64,000 nucleotides of DNA from Coleofasciculus sp. LEGE 07092 (GTDB lineage: Bacteria > Cyanobacteriota > Cyanobacteriia > Cyanobacteriales > Coleofasciculaceae), in the NCBI RefSeq assembly GCF_015207375.1, contig NZ_JADEWY010000009.1, forward strand, positions 17,624 through 81,623, written 5' to 3'. Within the stretch, counting starts at the first letter, position 1. Every line of letters begins with the position of its first letter. Shown here piece after piece: positions 61,196 to 64,000 of the stretch. The translations under genes were made by a program, and so were the position numbers. The notes under the pieces are model-generated. The model had not been told where the DNA came from. It was given only the letters and a program-made list of their open reading frames with translations, and made no database searches.

Positions 61196-62566
61196 TCACC
61201 GCATGGTAACGAACTCTTCGGCGGTAGAAGGATGGATACCAACAGTTGCATCAAAGTCGGCTTTCGTGGCTCCCATTTTCAGAGCGATCGCAACTCCTTG
61301 AATGATTTCGGCAGCGTGGGCGCCAACCATGTGAGCACCTAGCACTTTATCAGTATTTTCGTCAACTATTAACTTCATCAGGGTGCGTTCATCCCGACCG
61401 CTCAAGGTATGGTACATCGGTTTAAATCGGGCGCGGTAGATTTTTAGAGCCTCGCCGTATTTTTCCCGTGCTGCGGCTTCTGAAAGACCAACGGTAGCAG
61501 CTTCTGGGGTGCTGAATACGGCAGTCGGTATATTGTCGTAAACCATGATCCGAGATTTGCCGCCAAACTCCGTATCAGCAACGGCACGTCCTTCGTTAAT
61601 GGCAACGGGGGTGAGATTTATGCGGTTGGTGCAATCACCTACAGCAAAGATATTCTCTTGGGAGGTGCGGCTGTATTCATCAACGGCGATCGCTTGCTGG
61701 TTAATTTCTACCCCAGCATTTTCCAAACCCATATTCTTCAGATTCGGCTTACGACCGGTAGCAGCAAGTATAACATCAGCCATTACTGTTTCATCAAAGC
61801 TGCCTTTCACCGTGACCTTCAGCCCGTCTGGTGTCTTTTCAATGGCTTTGGCTTCACTGCCGCAGAGTATTCGGATGCCGTGCTGTTCCATGGCTTCTTC
61901 AATCAAGAGGCGAAGATCGTCATCAAAACCGCGCAAAATGTGATCGTAGCGATGAATTAATGTCACCTCAGAACCAAAGCCATGCATAATGCAGGCAAAT
62001 TCCACACCAATATAACCCCCCCCAATAATCGTGATGCGCTGGGGTTGTTCCTGGAGGTGGAACATACCATCGGAGGTAATCGCGTGTTCTCTCCCTGGAA
62101 TATCAGGCATGAAGGGATGCCCTCCAACTGCAATCAGCACTTTATCTGCCGTCACTTTCCGGGAAGCGGAACTCTCACCGTTAGCCGATTCTGCAATCTC
62201 CAGGGTATGGGAGTCGAGAAACTTGGCATAACCTCGCAAAAGTTCCACACCTGAGTTATCCAACATTCGCTGGTATACCCCATTGAGCCGTTCGACTTCC
62301 TGATTAACGACGGTAATCATCTTCTGCCAATCGAGGCTGCTTTCTACAGCACTCCAGCCATAGCCTTGGGCATCTTCCATCAGATCAGGAAAATGAGAGG
62401 CATAAACCATTAACTTCTTAGGAACGCAGCCGCGATTGACACAGGTGCCTCCCAAGCGGTTAAATTCTGCAACTCCGACTTTTGCGCCATATTGAGCTGC
62501 CCGTCTTGCAGCAGCAATTCCTCCAGAACCAGCACCGATAACAAATAAGTCGAAATCATAACTCAT
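61196..62566 (-). CDS. gor: Glutathione reductase
   Basis: A 456-residue flavoprotein disulfide reductase. FAD-binding VIGAGSGGIAAARRAAQYGA is followed by the redox pair in LGGTCVNRGCVPKKLM, the NADPH motif ITIIGGGYIGVEFACIMHGF, IFAVGDCTNRINLTPVAINE, and the C-terminal dimer motif with the catalytic His-Glu (VGIHPSTAEEFVTMR). It keeps glutathione reduced with NADPH. It is a single gene downstream of cdv3 on the same strand. Confidence 0.94.
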   Translation of the reverse strand: MSYDFDLFVIGAGSGGIAAARRAAQYGAKVGVAEFNRLGGTCVNRGCVPKKLMVYASHFPDLMEDAQGYGWSAVESSLDWQKMITVVNQEVERLNGVYQRMLDNSGVELLRGYAKFLDSHTLEIAESANGESSASRKVTADKVLIAVGGHPFMPDIPGREHAITSDGMFHLQEQPQRITIIGGGYIGVEFACIMHGFGSEVTLIHRYDHILRGFDDDLRLLIEEAMEQHGIRILCGSEAKAIEKTPDGLKVTVKGSFDETVMADVILAATGRKPNLKNMGLENAGVEINQQAIAVDEYSRTSQENIFAVGDCTNRINLTPVAINEGRAVADTEFGGKSRIMVYDNIPTAVFSTPEAATVGLSEAAAREKYGEALKIYRARFKPMYHTLSGRDERTLMKLIVDENTDKVLGAHMVGAHAAEIIQGVAIALKMGATKADFDATVGIHPSTAEEFVTMR

Positions 62567-62680
62567 GCAATCAACTCCCTTCTTACAGCACTTCTAACTA
62601 TTACAATAAGAATTACAAGCAACAAGCAAAAATCTCTTTTCCCCACTCCCCATCCGTTACATAATCCGCTGCCACGCTCC

Positions 62681-63394
62681 CTATTTTTTCGGTGGATTCG
62701 GCGGCGGACGCAATCCAGAAGCACCGGGAGCATCTGTCTCAGAGGAAAGTCCAGGTTGGACATTGTGATGCAGTTGCTGACGCCCGTTGCGAATTACCCT
62801 GAGCATATCAGTGAGTTGTTGCTCGATACTAACGAGAACCGCATCAGCATATTCATCAGCACCACTTTGAATATCCTCGCATTCTTCTAAAGCGAGTTGG
62901 CGTAGTTGCACCAGTTCCTGCTGGGCTTGCAGGCGCATCCGCTCGATCTCAGTACGGGTTTGCTCTTGAATCATTTCGCACTCTTGCTGAACCCGCTGAC
63001 GAATTTGGTTGGCTTCCAGTTCAGCTTGCTGAATAATACCCAGATCATCAAGAAGTTGATCAGCACGTTGCTCTGCTGCATCCATGACTTCCTGGGCATA
63101 TTCTTCAGCTTGCAAGAGAATGTCTTCCCGTTGAAGGATTAGTTTTTCGGCTTTTTCAAAAGCATCAGGCAGATTTGCCCGCACTAAATCCAGTTGAGCC
63201 AAGAACACGTCCTCATCAACTATTGTGCGCCCGGTGAAGGGAATATGGAACCCTTCGACGATAAGCATCTCCTCCAGTCGGTTGAGTTCTCGCTGGATAT
63301 CTACACTTCCCGATCCAGGGGGATGGGGTTCTCGTGGCGGGTTGAGTTCGTCGCGTTCTTCGGGATCGCTTCGGGATGAGTCTCTGCGTAACAT
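62681..63394 (-). CDS. cdv3: Cdv3/DivIVA-like cell division protein
   Basis: A 237-residue coiled-coil protein from ATG 63394 ([13 protein letters not shown]); an ATG two codons upstream also exists. A conserved segment [16 protein letters not shown] and [20 protein letters not shown] precedes long heptads ([20 protein letters not shown] ... [18 protein letters not shown]), as in cyanobacterial Cdv3/DivIVA homologues that recruit division proteins. A Pro-rich tail ends it. Its first ~30 codons overlap the end of coaD in another frame. Confidence 0.85.
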   Translation of the reverse strand: MLRRDSSRSDPEERDELNPPREPHPPGSGSVDIQRELNRLEEMLIVEGFHIPFTGRTIVDEDVFLAQLDLVRANLPDAFEKAEKLILQREDILLQAEEYAQEVMDAAEQRADQLLDDLGIIQQAELEANQIRQRVQQECEMIQEQTRTEIERMRLQAQQELVQLRQLALEECEDIQSGADEYADAVLVSIEQQLTDMLRVIRNGRQQLHHNVQPGLSSETDAPGASGLRPPPNPPKK

Positions 63395-63855
63395 CGGCAA
63401 ATATCTAGGGCAACCTGCTGAGGAACAAGATGAGCAACAGAGCCGCCAAAGCTGGCAACTTCTTTCACTACGCTACTACTTAAGAAACTGTACTCGTTAG
63501 AGGTGGCGAGAAAAACGGTTTCTATCTCATCCCAAAGGGTTTGATTGGTGTGAGCCATCTGGAGTTCTTTTTCAAAGTCTGAAAGCACCCGTAGTCCTCG
63601 TAGCAGCACTTGAGCATCTCTCAGTTTGGCATATTCCACGGTCAAACCAGTGAAACTGTCTACTTCTACATTAGACAGATGCTGGGTACAAACGCGAATT
63701 TGCTCGATTCGCTGTTGTATCGGGAATAAGGGGGATTTGCTAGGATTGCGCAAGACGGCGACAATCACCTTCTCAAAGAGCCTACAGCCACGCTCGATGA
63801 TGTCGAGGTGTCCTAGGGTAATTGGATCGAAGCTGCCCGGATAAATTGCAATCAC
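63301..63855 (-). CDS. coaD: Phosphopantetheine adenylyltransferase
   Basis: A 184-residue nucleotidyltransferase from GTG 63855 ([20 protein letters not shown]). The catalytic T/HxGH is in [26 protein letters not shown] and the ATP motif [20 protein letters not shown] follow. It makes dephospho-CoA. The enzyme fold ends near [14 protein letters not shown]. About 25 further residues ([20 protein letters not shown]...) form an unusual extension that runs into the cdv3 gene. The frame is open further upstream but that part is repeat-derived. Confidence 0.92.
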   Translation of the reverse strand: MIAIYPGSFDPITLGHLDIIERGCRLFEKVIVAVLRNPSKSPLFPIQQRIEQIRVCTQHLSNVEVDSFTGLTVEYAKLRDAQVLLRGLRVLSDFEKELQMAHTNQTLWDEIETVFLATSNEYSFLSSSVVKEVASFGGSVAHLVPQQVALDICRCYAETHPEAIPKNATNSTRHENPIPLDREV

Positions 63856-63911
63856 GAGGTAGAAATTTTGGAAAGTTACGCAGGCATTATAGTCGGGAAT
63901 GGGGAATAGGG

Positions 63912-63960
63912 AGTGGGGACAAGGGGACAAGGGGACAAGGGGACAAGGAGACAAGGAGAT
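63912..63960. repeat. GGGGACAA tandem repeat
   Basis: About five units of GGGGACAA/GGAGACAA run from 63914, followed by GGAGATTTTTGAGGTGTTAC. The unit plus this flank also occurs at 31325-31375, so it belongs to a dispersed repeat. Confidence 0.75.
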
Positions 63961-64000
63961 TTTTGAGGTGTTACTCTTTTCCCCAGCTCCCCAGCTCCCC

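Noticed and set aside
63856..63954. N-terminal extension of CoaD upstream of GTG 63855
   Set aside because: The extension is encoded by GGGGACAA-type repeat DNA, and the conserved enzyme begins exactly at [10 protein letters not shown].

Overview
This window comes from a cyanobacterial chromosome. The octamer GCGATCGC (HIP1) occurs throughout both genes and spacers, and several genes belong to cyanobacteria-specific families: Ycf34, the Cdv3/DivIVA-like division protein, a DUF3370 S-layer-homology protein and the F420-type CofG. A ClpP-like/ClpX pair next to trigger factor, many short tandem and palindromic repeats, an adenylate cyclase with a DAHL-type sensor and Ser/Thr kinases suggest a large-genome, probably filamentous, cyanobacterium. 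The genus cannot be fixed from the sequence alone.

Layout. 1-2.1 kb: 3' part of a mannose-1-phosphate guanylyltransferase/phosphomannomutase fusion. 2.1-2.9 kb: ssb behind a promoter with a perfect match to the cyanobacterial LexA box. 3.0-4.2 kb: a small conserved membrane protein, then relics of an AAA+ ATPase and an SLH protein. 4.3-9.1 kb: a small membrane protein, adenylate cyclase, Uma2 protein and O-antigen ligase family protein. 9.1-14.9 kb: YaaW-like protein, FAD oxidoreductase, CCA-adding enzyme, Ycf34 and DedA. 15.3-19.8 kb: signalling genes (histidine kinase and two tandem Ser/Thr kinases). 19.9-24.6 kb: alpha/beta hydrolase, clpX, a catalytically substituted clpP-like gene and tig. 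25.3-29.5 kb: asd, dapA and RNase J. 30-31.3 kb: valine-pyruvate aminotransferase.

The accessory part starts near 31.5 kb. A wrecked type I restriction-modification locus (31.6-36.8 kb) shows an in-frame hsdR-hsdM chimera, a 91 bp MITE in hsdM with TA duplication, a Uma2 gene between duplicated hsdM tails, a palindromic element and an hsdS that has lost its second recognition domain. It is followed by a PIN-toxin pair, a truncated VWA protein, aminopeptidase P, and a CMD-family protein divergent from a LysR regulator. At 42.5-45.1 kb an AT-rich two-gene cassette (DUF1611/DgcN-like protein and an alanine/ornithine-type racemase) is bracketed by two 118 bp MITEs in inverted orientation. A third element with the same termini lies at 61.0 kb, just upstream of a restriction endonuclease gene that carries an in-frame stop. 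At 54.2-57.1 kb a two-gene AAA ATPase + DUF3226 (TOPRIM) module, organised like PARIS/OLD-type defence systems, lies between 226 bp direct repeats.

Housekeeping genes are interleaved with and follow these regions: an AI-2E-type permease, cofG, a DUF3370/SLH protein, MscS, an SH3b protein, an ABC peptide-binding lipoprotein, glutathione reductase, cdv3 and coaD. The last two overlap by roughly 100 bases. The best candidates for new biology are the MITE-bracketed D-amino-acid cassette, the PARIS-like module between direct repeats, and the ClpP homologue lacking two of three catalytic residues next to clpX.
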